Under the pieces are notes generated by a model. It had not been told where the DNA came from. It worked only from the letters and a program-made list of their open reading frames with translations, and searched no databases. This document shows positions 1 through 8,566 of a stretch of 64,000 bases of DNA, in pieces (position 1 is the stretch's first letter; each line of letters starts with the position of its first letter). Where the stretch lies: positions 1 through 64,000 of the forward strand of contig JABUQX010022235.1 of assembly GCA_015478945.1 (NCBI GenBank), given 5' to 3'. Origin of the DNA: Trachelipus rathkii. Taxonomy: Eukaryota; Arthropoda; Malacostraca; Isopoda; Trachelipodidae. Both the position numbers and the translations under genes were made by a program.

Positions 1-1
1 G

Positions 2-3000
2 AGAAAAATTGAATCAAATCGACAAAACGACGTTTCTTCACCATTGTATTATACTCCTTATATTGCTCACCTGGAAAAAATCAACCCCTTCGCGAAGAAA
101 TTTGAAAGCGATCGAGAAAAAAGTTTTTCTCCCGTATCGAAAGAATTGGAAACTAATCGAGGTGAAAATGTTTTACCGGGACCCGAACAATTTAAAAAAA
201 CTCAGCAAGATGATGTTTCACCGGAATTCCCTTACGCCGCGAAAGAATTCGAAGAAGGTAAGGACGAATATTTTTTACCAAAATTCATGAACCCACGGTA
301 CACTGCTCCTTCCCCTCCCCCTCCTCCTCCTCCTCCTCCTCCCGAGCCCAAAAAACGAGAGTCGTTATTACAAATTTGCTCCATTGTGGGTCTCGCGGTT
401 GTTGCCATCGTGATCACGATAGCGCTCATTATAGCACGCGTTATAATGGATAAAAATAAAAAAATAATACCCGTTAAAACTGGTATTAAAACTTCTTCCG
501 GCCAAGACATCTACGAATATCACTATTACCACGGGGATGAAAGCGATTACACAGACGACGACGACGATACAGACGATGGTGACGACGACGTAGACGACGA
601 CGAGAACGTCACGTCCGTCGAAGAGGAAGAGCGCGGAAAAAACGATATTGATAATAATAAAAAAAATAGAAAACCGCAATCCACGACGACGACGATCCCA
701 CCGGTTGTCAATGCCCCTCCTCCTCCTCCCCCGGGTGATACTCGAAACGAAATGAAAACCTTGCCCCGAACAATCCCCCTATTACTCTTTAGAGACGCCG
801 TTTTGTTGCGTACCGCCGATAAAAGTTCACCCGTCGCTTTTTACCAATACGGTTTAATTCATTACAAAGTTTATCAATACGAAGAACGATTCGATAAAAC
901 TTTCTTCGAAAAGAATTTCTCAGAGTCGACTGGGAGAAAAAGGAAAAAGAGAAGGAATAAGGGTGATTTATGGATGGAACACGACTACAGTAGCGAAGAA
1001 GAGGAGAGCGACGAAGATTTTTCGGACGAGGATCTCTCGTTCTCTATCGCTGACGCGAATGACGCGATATACGAAGAAGAGAAGGTGCGGGAAACGGACG
1101 AATGCGACGGAGACTTTGAAGATCTATTGAACTGTAATACTTTCGAAAAGTATTACAAATTAAGAAAGGACGCGTGTTCGCTCTGCAAAGTTCAGCAGCT
1201 ATTCACTAAAGTTAACGATGATTACAGCGACTCTTTCGTATTTTTAAGGGCGATCGAAGAAAATGAAATCGATAATAAGGATTTATCGGTCAAGGGAGTT
1301 ACCCTATTTTATAGCGACAATATCACAAACGCTAAAAAATATAAAGGGAGTTATCATATAAGATTCGATGCGGATTATAATTACGTAGACTACGTAAATT
1401 ATCCGTCGGGCAAAAGAAAGAGAAAAGAATTTGAGGAGTTACCAGCGACGGCGGAATCTCAATTTCGTTGCGCTGTAATGTCTGAAAATCATAAAGAATT
1501 CCTAACGTTAAAATCGAAGGGTAGCGACGACGACGTGGTCGAGTTCGAAATTTCCAAAATAGATACGAAACTGACTTATTTTAAAAACAAGAGATCGTTC
1601 TTCGAAGAAGCTATAGTCGCCCTCGACCCGTTTTACGGCATGACTTGCGTTTCGTCTAAGGGTTATTGCGAAGGATTTTTGACACCTTTATCGAAAATAT
1701 TCAAATTTCAACCGTATTTTAAGCGCGACTATAAATGCAAAATAAATATAGCGCCTCAACCGATGCGTCTGGTGTTGAAGGTTTTGAAACATAAAAAACG
1801 AAATGTAAAGAAAAACTACGAAGGTGAGGCGAAACGTCATCGCGCCGCCGAACACGACTTTGGTAAAATTCCTCTGGCCGAAATAAATTATAGGGCAGAG
1901 GAAAATATCGGCGGCAGCGACGATATCTATAGTAGTAATAGTAGTAAGGATTTCGCTAAAGAATTCCTATATCACGTTATTTCGAAAGTGGAAGGGAACG
2001 TGGTTAATAACGGGGAAGACTATAATGCGGATCGTTTTCGTAAATATTTCCCGCTCCTCGATAACAAGATTTCGACGGAAGAAATATACGGCGTAGAGGC
2101 GACCGTGAAATTTACCGAAAATCGCACCTCGATGCCGCTAAAACTCATTTTGGAATCTAAAGAATTAATTCGCGTAATCCATTCACGGTCCCCCGTAGAA
2201 TACGCCAAATTCTTCTCCCCTAGTACGACGAATCGTTTAATTCACGTTTCCAAATCTTTTTTCTTCAACGGGGGTATAAATAGTAATTTATATTGCTATT
2301 GTTGGAATACCGAAAAGAATAATATTAACGACGACGATGAAAGAAACGAGCGTTTTCTTAAAATATTAAAGGGGTGCGATATTTCCGCTCTGAAGTTCGA
2401 AGTACCTAGTTTTAAAAATAACAATAAACCTAAAAAAGTTAATAAAAGCGTGGGAGTCGCGATCACTGATAAATGGATAATATTTTCGTGCGACCGATCG
2501 GAAATGTTCGATACCTCCTTTGAGTGGAAGGTGCGTGCGCGCGTGATTGATGGAGAAGACGAAGAGGGAAGAAGCGCATCGGATAATATCTTAAAACTAA
2601 ATTCTCAGCGGTTTACGGTATACTCCTTGAAACCGCTAATGCCCCATTTTTCACATGGGTTCGCGTACGTTAGACAATCCGAAATTTTCGATTCCAATCC
2701 AACGCTTTTAAAAAGCGAAGCAAACGGCGCCGCTGCTGAAATTCCAAAATGGATGCTCGTTAAGGTGGGGGGAGGAAACTCCCCCCCCTTCGATCGATAC
2801 GACCTTATCGAATCTACTCCGGTCGACCTACGTATAATAAACACCGAAGGAAAAGAGGAGGAGGAAGAAGAATTTGAAGAAGAAGAAGAAGACGAGGGTG
2901 ATACAAACCCAATGCGCGCCTACGGAATTGAAACGAAAACGTTGCCCTACCACGACGACGAATACGAAGATACGAAATTCCTGCTAATGAGCGAGGTCGA

Positions 3001-3142
3001 AATGCTTCATTATTTCAAGGCTAGCGAAAACGAAGACGGGAAAGCGATGTTACAAAGTTATTTGAGGAATAGAAAGTTAATGAATCGTAAATGTTTTATT
3101 GAGGAGGACGTGATGCGCCCGTATTTATTGAATCCGAATTAA
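2..3142 (+). CDS. Large single-pass membrane protein, 5' end outside window
   Basis: I do not recognise this protein. The frame is open to the first bases of the window, so the gene is cut at its 5' end. The first in-frame ATG is at 287, but residues before it form degenerate repeats of about 18 residues (aromatic-x-K-x-F/L-E ... P), so coding probably starts further upstream. In order it shows these upstream repeats, a run of ten prolines (about 310-343), a basic stop, one hydrophobic membrane segment (about 371-441), a basic flank, a long Asp/Glu-rich stretch (530-640), a second proline run (about 715-732), and a large mixed-charge domain with scattered cysteines (CDGDFEDLLNC, CSLC around 1110-1190). 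A second acidic stretch lies at 2850-2905. The layout suggests a virion envelope or membrane protein. It ends 72 bp before the next rightward gene. That it is a real gene is sure; its role is inferred. Confidence 0.88.
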   Translation, partial: RKIESNRQNDVSSPLYYTPYIAHLEKINPFAKKFESDREKSFSPVSKELETNRGENVLPGPEQFKKTQQDDVSPEFPYAAKEFEEGKDEYFLPKFMNPRYTAPSPPPPPPPPPPEPKKRESLLQICSIVGLAVVAIVITIALIIARVIMDKNKKIIPVKTGIKTSSGQDIYEYHYYHGDESDYTDDDDDTDDGDDDVDDDENVTSVEEEERGKNDIDNNKKNRKPQSTTTTIPPVVNAPPPPPPGDTRNEMKTLPRTIPLLLFRDAVLLRTADKSSPVAFYQYGLIHYKVYQYEERFDKTFFEKNFSESTGRKRKKRRNKGDLWMEHDYSSEEEESDEDFSDEDLSFSIADANDAIYEEEKVRETDECDGDFEDLLNCNTFEKYYKLRKDACSLCKVQQLFTKVNDDYSDSFVFLRAIEENEIDNKDLSVKGVTLFYSDNITNAKKYKGSYHIRFDADYNYVDYVNYPSGKRKRKEFEELPATAESQFRCAVMSENHKEFLTLKSKGSDDDVVEFEISKIDTKLTYFKNKRSFFEEAIVALDPFYGMTCVSSKGYCEGFLTPLSKIFKFQPYFKRDYKCKINIAPQPMRLVLKVLKHKKRNVKKNYEGEAKRHRAAEHDFGKIPLAEINYRAEENIGGSDDIYSSNSSKDFAKEFLYHVISKVEGNVVNNGEDYNADRFRKYFPLLDNKISTEEIYGVEATVKFTENRTSMPLKLILESKELIRVIHSRSPVEYAKFFSPSTTNRLIHVSKSFFFNGGINSNLYCYCWNTEKNNINDDDERNERFLKILKGCDISALKFEVPSFKNNNKPKKVNKSVGVAITDKWIIFSCDRSEMFDTSFEWKVRARVIDGEDEEGRSASDNILKLNSQRFTVYSLKPLMPHFSHGFAYVRQSEIFDSNPTLLKSEANGAAAEIPKWMLVKVGGGNSPPFDRYDLIESTPVDLRIINTEGKEEEEEEFEEEEEDEGDTNPMRAYGIETKTLPYHDDEYEDTKFLLMSEVEMLHYFKASENEDGKAMLQSYLRNRKLMNRKCFIEEDVMRPYLLNPN

Positions 3143-3214
3143 TTAATAACCGGTACTACCACTAAACGTAAATTTTATATTATGAGATAATAATAATAAT
3201 ATTATTAAAAAAAT

Positions 3215-4522
3215 ATGGCGTTATCTTCTTCCATTTTATCCTTTAATTGCGAAAAGAATATCGTGCCATGTACGACGAACGCAGAATGCAAAATTTTGTG
3301 CCAGCGATCCTCGGACATCGGCAGAATTAACGAGGTTAGTTTTTACGTCTGCGAAAAGAGGTCTTGCGCGAGAATAGGGATTCCCGAAAACATAAGCGAT
3401 TTAGCTCTCGAAGACTTGAAAAATTTTAGAGCCTCTAATTACCGCAACCTCGACGCATTCGAGGCTAACTACGTAAAAAGGCACTCGGACGACTTTTTAT
3501 TGAAAAGGTCCTTATATTATATGGAATTAATGGATAATTTCGTCAACGGCGGCGACGACAGCGATAGTTTTTCGTTTCTGAATGTAAATCCCGACGACAT
3601 CGACGATTCGACAACTACTCCGTCAATCGTCGAAATTGGGGAGGATGAAGATAGGAAAAAATCGGGGGTCGAGGGGGAAGACGAGGACGATATTCGAAAA
3701 TGGCGGGGCGAAGCTTTAGAAAACGAAGCCGAAAAGGTGGGCGTCGACATGGAACGTAGCAGCATCGACGAGAAAAGGGCGAAAAATACGCTGCTGTCTT
3801 TCTCACGTATTAAAAATTTTCACGGAATCGCGCCCGCCGCGTCTTCGAAAGCGGACGAGTATTTTTCGAAAATAGTCGATGAAGATAATAATTCTCCCTT
3901 TCGAGAAATAAACGACGCTGCTCATCACCGGAGATACATGGAAAAGCTCGTCGTTGAATCCGAATCCCACGACGTAAGGGGCTCAGCGTCATCCTCGCCG
4001 TCGGACTCGTTTCGATTTTTATGCAACGAAGAAATGGGCGCCGGATTCGAAATAATGCGATACTCCACTTTTCAAAACGCCGAGCGCTACGACATTCCCC
4101 TCTGCTTATGCCTCCATCCGGAAAAATTATTCGGTCCCGCCTGCAAATGGCGAACTAATTTTGACGTCACCGATTACGACCAATGGGAAAAGAGCGGCGG
4201 AAGAATGTTCCCGCTTCGGGACAATATAGACGACTACAACAAAGCTTTAGATTTTTGCCGAAAAAAAAGTATGAATTTGGTCGCGCATTTCGACTCTTTT
4301 CATAACACCTATTTTTGCAAGCCCAAGGCCGAGCGCATTCAGGAAATATTAACGAACAGCAGCGAAGGCAATACCCCGAGCGTCCTCGAATCGCAATTAT
4401 TAGCGTCATTTAACGACGACGAAGGAGAAGGGGGCGACGATTCTCCGAGCCTGAGACTCAATATTTTCGAATATAGTTTAACCGATATTTTATTTAATAC
4501 TCCGACGAGTATGAACGGGTAA
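3215..4522 (+). CDS. Cysteine-rich protein resembling PIF-1/PIF-3 oral infectivity factors
   Basis: 435 aa from an ATG preceded by an A-rich leader. The N-terminus carries cysteines at residues 12, 19, 25, 29, 46 and 51, with the string VPCTTNAEC. This PC-x-T-N/D-x-x-C spacing followed by paired cysteines is the signature I associate with baculovirus PIF-1 and PIF-3, envelope proteins of the PIF complex that mediates entry into gut cells. After an acidic, low-complexity middle (residues 105-200), the C-terminal third has a second cysteine cluster (CLCLHPEKLFGPAC), resembling an EGF-like CxC...GxxC turn. No clear N-terminal membrane segment is visible, which is unusual for PIFs. Its 3' end overlaps the convergent small ORF by 33 bp. 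The PIF assignment is by motif only; it could be another disulfide-rich virion protein. Confidence 0.7.
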   Translation: MALSSSILSFNCEKNIVPCTTNAECKILCQRSSDIGRINEVSFYVCEKRSCARIGIPENISDLALEDLKNFRASNYRNLDAFEANYVKRHSDDFLLKRSLYYMELMDNFVNGGDDSDSFSFLNVNPDDIDDSTTTPSIVEIGEDEDRKKSGVEGEDEDDIRKWRGEALENEAEKVGVDMERSSIDEKRAKNTLLSFSRIKNFHGIAPAASSKADEYFSKIVDEDNNSPFREINDAAHHRRYMEKLVVESESHDVRGSASSSPSDSFRFLCNEEMGAGFEIMRYSTFQNAERYDIPLCLCLHPEKLFGPACKWRTNFDVTDYDQWEKSGGRMFPLRDNIDDYNKALDFCRKKSMNLVAHFDSFHNTYFCKPKAERIQEILTNSSEGNTPSVLESQLLASFNDDEGEGGDDSPSLRLNIFEYSLTDILFNTPTSMNG

Positions 4523-4723
4523 AGGGCGCAAATAAAGATTCTCGATCATTTTTACTTTTTCTTTTAAATCCTTAATAGTTAGCGAAAAAAGGTATAATTC
4601 GTCTCCGGTCTTTGTAAGGTATTCGCGTAAAATTTTTCTAACCCTTTCTTCGGGACAGCTTACGTTGGCCGCTAGACGCTTATCGTTACTATTATATTCA
4701 GCTAATTTGTAAAACTCGTCCAT
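4490..4723 (-). CDS. Small hypothetical protein (77 aa)
   Basis: 77 aa from an ATG at 4723, running leftward and overlapping the tail of the PIF-like gene by 33 bp. It is charged and predicted helical (heptad-like LTIKDLKEKVKMIENL) with one cysteine and no membrane segment. It lies 25 bp downstream of the next leftward ORF, as expected for two adjacent genes read from the same side. No family recognised. Support is the lack of any alternative gene in this stretch and a composition like that of its neighbours. Confidence 0.45.
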   Translation of the reverse strand: MDEFYKLAEYNSNDKRLAANVSCPEERVRKILREYLTKTGDELYLFSLTIKDLKEKVKMIENLYLRPLPVHTRRSIK

Positions 4724-4748
4724 ATAATATAATTCTAGGGAATCGTAA

Positions 4749-5075
4749 TCACGAGAAGTTATATTGGGCCTCGAATTTTTTTTCTCTTTCCTCTTCGTTA
4801 GTCTTCGCGAATACTGAATTAGCGTTCCGAAAAGCTCGTTTCGTAATTTCGTGAACGCAGGCCGAAAAATCTTTTAAACGACTCAAATCGATTCCGTATA
4901 AATCGTCGTCGGCGTCGCCGCTATCGCAGCCGGTTTCGTTCCCGAGACGGATGAATAAGGAGCGGTAGAGAGATAAAATAGTCCCGTAATTTATAAGCGA
5001 GTAGTTAAAAAACTCGGAGGCATAACTGACTAATCGATTACATTCGATTATCGACTCTAGTAACGCCGAATCCAT
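4749..5075 (-). CDS. Small hypothetical protein (108 aa)
   Basis: 108 aa from an ATG at 5075 to a TGA at 4749. It is predicted mostly helical, with a Ser/Tyr/Leu-rich first half, a short acidic patch (CDSGDADDDLYG) and a charged, alanine-containing C-terminus. No membrane segment and no recognised family. It sits between a 77-aa leftward ORF and the 369-aa leftward gene, with gaps of 25 and 60 bp, suggesting a leftward cluster of three. Confidence 0.5.
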   Translation of the reverse strand: MDSALLESIIECNRLVSYASEFFNYSLINYGTILSLYRSLFIRLGNETGCDSGDADDDLYGIDLSRLKDFSACVHEITKRAFRNANSVFAKTNEEEREKKFEAQYNFS

Positions 5076-5135
5076 GATGACAACGGCGTCGACGAAAGCA
5101 GCGCGAATATTTCTCGAATCTCGACGGTCGATCGC

Positions 5136-6245
5136 TTAAAAAAAAGATTTATACCTCACCAAATTATATATCGTCCCGGAAATATCCTTCAACGATTTTA
5201 TAGGAAAATTGTCTTTCAGAAACAGTAAAATCGCCGGAAACCTCAATTTCGGCGAAATCAAATATTCGTTAGAATCGCAAAATTTAAATATTAGATCCGA
5301 ATCGGGATCTAAATTGACTCGAGATTTAGATTTATCGAGAACAGTAACGGACTTTTTGTACGATTTAAAATTTCTCCTTTTTTTCGTTAGGTTGTCGCCG
5401 CTAAATATTTTCGGCTGTATTACGCGCTTTACGTATTTTTCGATGACGTTATCACCCGCCACCGTATCCGCCGAATCTATCCCTTTGTAGCACACTAGTT
5501 CGTTGCAAAACTGGATCGGAATATAAATTTCTTCGATTTCCAACCGCGGGACTTTGTATCGGTGCGATCGGGAAATAAGATTCTCGTATACCGATAAAAA
5601 AAGAAAACAGTCGGAAAATGTTTCGAATTTGAAAAAAACGTTGAGAGCGTGAAAAATCGGTACGTCGCTTTTGTAAGTCTCGTCGTCGAATTCCTCTCTT
5701 TCCTCTCCGTATTCGAAAAGGTCGCTAAAAAGGTTTAACGGGTTAAATTTCATTTCTCTAAGTAAATACTGATATAAAGATTTGCATACTTTCATGAGAC
5801 TCATCGAATTTGAAAAATTTAAGGCGTCCCGGGTTTTCCTTTTTCTTTTCAACCCTCCTCGCCCTCGCGCGCGCCCGTCTTCCGAATAATATTCATCGTC
5901 GTAATCGTCGTCGTAATCGTTATAAGCGTCGTAACGGCCGCAACCGACCACGTAGTCACCGCCGTCGTTGCGTCTTTCTCGAAGAATGGTTGTCGAGAGA
6001 GCGTAACAAGTTTTAGAGGAACGACAAGTAATGTCCGTTAAAATTATCATCGCGCTCGGATATAATTTAACGATTATTTTCCGCGATGGCGCGAGGGGAT
6101 TTATTTTTCTTATCAACCAGCCCTCGTGTTTCGATAACAACTTCTTCTCGCCGCGCTCGTTAATCGCCCTTATAAATTTGTAATAACTATTATTATTGTT
6201 TTCGTCGATCTTGGTCAATGTGAAATAATCGCGTTCGTCGAACAT
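5136..6245 (-). CDS. Hypothetical protein (369 aa) with acidic/basic linker
   Basis: 369 aa from the first in-frame ATG at 6245. The frame stays open upstream to about 6368 without an ATG, and the two other leftward frames carry coding-like sequence up to 6590, so the true N-terminus is uncertain. It has an N-terminal basic domain with aromatic residues, a Tyr/Asp-rich linker (YDAYNDYDDDYDDEYYSEDG, about 5880-5950), then an RGRGG-KRKRK patch that could be a nuclear localisation signal, and a C-terminal hydrophobic/basic domain. No catalytic motif or membrane segment was recognised. Head-to-head with the polyQ protein gene about 600 bp away. Confidence 0.75.
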   Translation of the reverse strand: MFDERDYFTLTKIDENNNNSYYKFIRAINERGEKKLLSKHEGWLIRKINPLAPSRKIIVKLYPSAMIILTDITCRSSKTCYALSTTILRERRNDGGDYVVGCGRYDAYNDYDDDYDDEYYSEDGRARGRGGLKRKRKTRDALNFSNSMSLMKVCKSLYQYLLREMKFNPLNLFSDLFEYGEEREEFDDETYKSDVPIFHALNVFFKFETFSDCFLFLSVYENLISRSHRYKVPRLEIEEIYIPIQFCNELVCYKGIDSADTVAGDNVIEKYVKRVIQPKIFSGDNLTKKRRNFKSYKKSVTVLDKSKSRVNLDPDSDLIFKFCDSNEYLISPKLRFPAILLFLKDNFPIKSLKDISGTIYNLVRYKSFF

Positions 6246-6798
6246 TTTTTTTAATGATGAATGAATAATCTTATTTCGAATGAGTTTCAAATAATATATT
6301 GATTTACTCGTTCTTTTTGCGAGAATATCTTTCCGAAATCGGAAGAGTTTGAAATACGAGATTCGCAATATTATAACGTTTTCTTTTACGACCGCAACGC
6401 GACGCGTCCGCCACTAAAAACTTTGCCCTTTGCGTCCGAAGAAAGAGCCCCCGTCGTAAATATCCTGGTGGCCGTGACGCCCCCATCGAGGAAGAGAAAA
6501 AAGTATTTTATCGGAAACGAAGAAATTAATATTTTGAAAAATGTTTTTAGCTAGGTCTTCATCCGCTCTCTTTTCACTATCGGTTTTCATTCTTTCTTGC
6601 ACTATCGCGTATATTTATCGATATATATAAATAAAAGGAAGGAGAGAGATGGGTGGATACACACGTATGTGCGTACGTACGCGCGTGTGGGAGCGAGACA
6701 AATTTTTATGAGCGCCTAAGCGCTTAGGTAAGCTATTTTTGAAGAATATTATATTTTAAATAAAGAAAAAAAAATTTAAATAAACGCTCCTCACGCAT
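6246..6798. other. Intergenic region between divergent genes, with coding-like leftward remnants
   Basis: No gene annotated with confidence. Leftward frames at 6304-6486 and 6414-6590 look coding-like and may be a frameshifted N-terminal extension of the 369-aa gene. From 6603 to 6720 there is AT-rich sequence, a purine run (aaaggaaggagagaga) and a cacacgtatgtgcgtacgta alternating purine-pyrimidine tract. A short palindromic tandem (gcgcctaagcgcttaggta, 6712-6730) lies near the rightward promoter. Confidence 0.5.
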
Positions 6799-6806
6799 TA
6801 TAAAAA
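6799..6806 (+). promoter_or_regulatory. TATA box of the polyQ protein gene
   Basis: TATAAAAA lies 35 bases upstream of the ATG at 6841, with pyrimidine-rich cactcacctca about 30 bases downstream that could act as an initiator. This is a standard RNA polymerase II core promoter layout with a very short leader, typical of viral early genes. Confidence 0.6.
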
Positions 6807-6840
6807 GGTGTCTTCGATCGAGCTCGGCACTCACCTCACG

Positions 6841-7373
6841 ATGGAACGCTTTAGCGCTAAGAAGAGCTCTAAGAAAATAGAAGCGAAGCAAAAAATAAAA
6901 AAGCCGACTTCGGATGAAGAAAACAAAACCTTGGCGAGACTCTCTTCCTACTTTTCTCTGTCTAAAAGTAGCGTCGTCGCGACGCAACCGACGAAGCAGA
7001 AAAGGTTTTACCGCCAACACGACTATTGGGAGGCGGAGAGACCTTCGACCTCTCGAGTAACGGAGCCCGTACACTACCAACGTTTTTATGACAATGATGG
7101 TGATGACGAAGGTCCGGTCGCTCTTTCGACGCCTAAGATGAAAAACAAGGAACTGAAGAAAAAGAAAAAGAAGAATTCCGACATATCCCTCTCTCCGAGT
7201 ATACCGACTATGGACTATTTATATCCCGCAAACACTCGCGATTGGACACCGAGCGATTCTTTCGAATACGGTCGTGAGCGAACTGATTACGTCCAGGAGC
7301 AAACTTATTTCGATGGCGCGGGTACCGAAATAAAGTACCAAGAAGAGCAGCAGCGGCAACAGCAGCAGCAGCA

Positions 7374-7409
<36 letters not shown>

Positions 7410-8247
7410 GCGGCATCAAAAATATACTAGAGAGAGTTGGAGCGGATCGAAACCCAAAATAAAAAAAGATAAGGTTCTCAGAGAAGCCCGAGTACAAGCT
7501 TATTTCGATAGCGATCCAATGGAAATAGAATACCCAGAGGAGCGGGTACAACGACGACGACAACAACCCACTTGCGAGAGTAAGAGCGGATCGAAACTCA
7601 ATATAAAGAAGGAGAAGGTTTCCACAGACCCCCGTTTACAAACTTATTTACAACAACATTCGAAACCCAAAATAAAGAAAGAGAAAGTTTTCAGAGACGA
7701 TCTCAAATATTCTCAGCTCGAATCGAAATTGGAAAAATTAGACAGACTGCCTCGCAGTAGCAACACCAACTTCAAAGAAGAAAATTTCAAACCCCGCATT
7801 TACAGCGAAAATACCCCGAGTACCAGTAGAGCGCAGAACGTCTACTGCGCCGAAGGAGGTGACAACTTTCTTCGTCATCACGAAAAGAGCGACCTTAAGA
7901 AATGGAAATCGCAATTTTATATAGACTCGCGCGTTTATGATGACGAGGCTTTAATAAAAAGTGAACCAGAAACGGGCGACGTTCCCATCCAGAACTCTCC
8001 TAGTCAAAAAAATGACCAAACGGGACAACGTTTGAGCGAAAGTTATAGCCTCACCGATACCCGTGATATACACCACGCAAAGACGTATGTGCCGCTAGAT
8101 ATATACGATTACGATTCCGCGTCTTCCAGCATGTCTTCTATCATCGGCGATGATAGTCAGTTTTCCGAACTACCTCGCGATGAGAAAAAAAAAGTTGTTT
8201 ACAAGTTCCTGTCGGGCAACATTTGGAAGAAATTACGACCTTCTTAA
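6841..8247 (+). CDS. Charged polyQ/repeat protein (468 aa), unknown function
   Basis: I do not recognise it. I chose the ATG at 6841, just after a TATA box; an earlier GTG at 6808 would lie next to the TATA itself. The N-terminus is basic. A CAG-rich tract (7340-7410) encodes a glutamine run. Around it sit degenerate repeats: a YFD-x4-EI-x-Y-x-EE motif occurs twice (about 7305 and 7500), and an SK-x-x-IKK-D/E-KV motif three times (about 7450, 7590 and 7665). A separate LIKSEPE near 7950 matches the psi-K-x-E sumoylation consensus. The C-terminus is Ser/Asp-rich. No membrane segment or enzyme motif. The composition suggests a nuclear regulatory or scaffold protein. A polyA signal follows 46 bases after the stop. 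Confidence 0.8.
7343..7410 (+). repeat. CAG/CAA glutamine-coding microsatellite
   Basis: Nearly uninterrupted CAG triplets with a few cgg/gag breaks, in frame inside the polyQ protein gene. The longest pure block is about 7379-7408. Confidence 0.9.
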
Positions 8248-8292
8248 ACTTCCAGCTAGATTTTAATTTCATTTTTTTATGTATGCGTGTAA

Positions 8293-8298
8293 AATAAA
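8293..8298 (+). terminator. polyA signal AATAAA
   Basis: Canonical AATAAA 46 bases downstream of the polyQ protein stop, followed by a GT-rich stretch (gcttgtatgtttgtt), the usual cleavage/polyadenylation context. Confidence 0.6.
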
Positions 8299-8566
8299 GG
8301 CTGTTAATATCGCTTGTATGTTTGTTATTTTCACCAACTATTTTTTTGTTAAAAATTAGGTAATAATAAAAGACGCCAACACAAAATAATTTTTTTAAAA
8401 AATTAATATAAATATAAAAAAAAATTAGGAATTCAAATATTCATAATAATTAACAATTAGAATTTTGTATTTATAAGGTTGTCACCAACGATTATTCCGA
8501 GCACATTCTTCGAGACTATTCATCAAAACGATTAGAACGAGGACGGATAAATAAACGCGAACGATT
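8299..8566. promoter_or_regulatory. AT-rich intergenic region upstream of Hsp70
   Basis: AT-rich DNA with a TATA-like TTATAAGG at 8471-8478, about 90 bases before the Hsp70 ATG. Between them, attccgagcacattcttcgag contains TTC/GAA-like pentamers that could be a weak heat-shock element, but the spacing is not a clean nGAAnnTTCn array. No ORF. Confidence 0.35.

Noticed and set aside
7219..7566. Leftward polyleucine ORF
   Set aside because: Antisense of the CAG glutamine tract in the polyQ gene.
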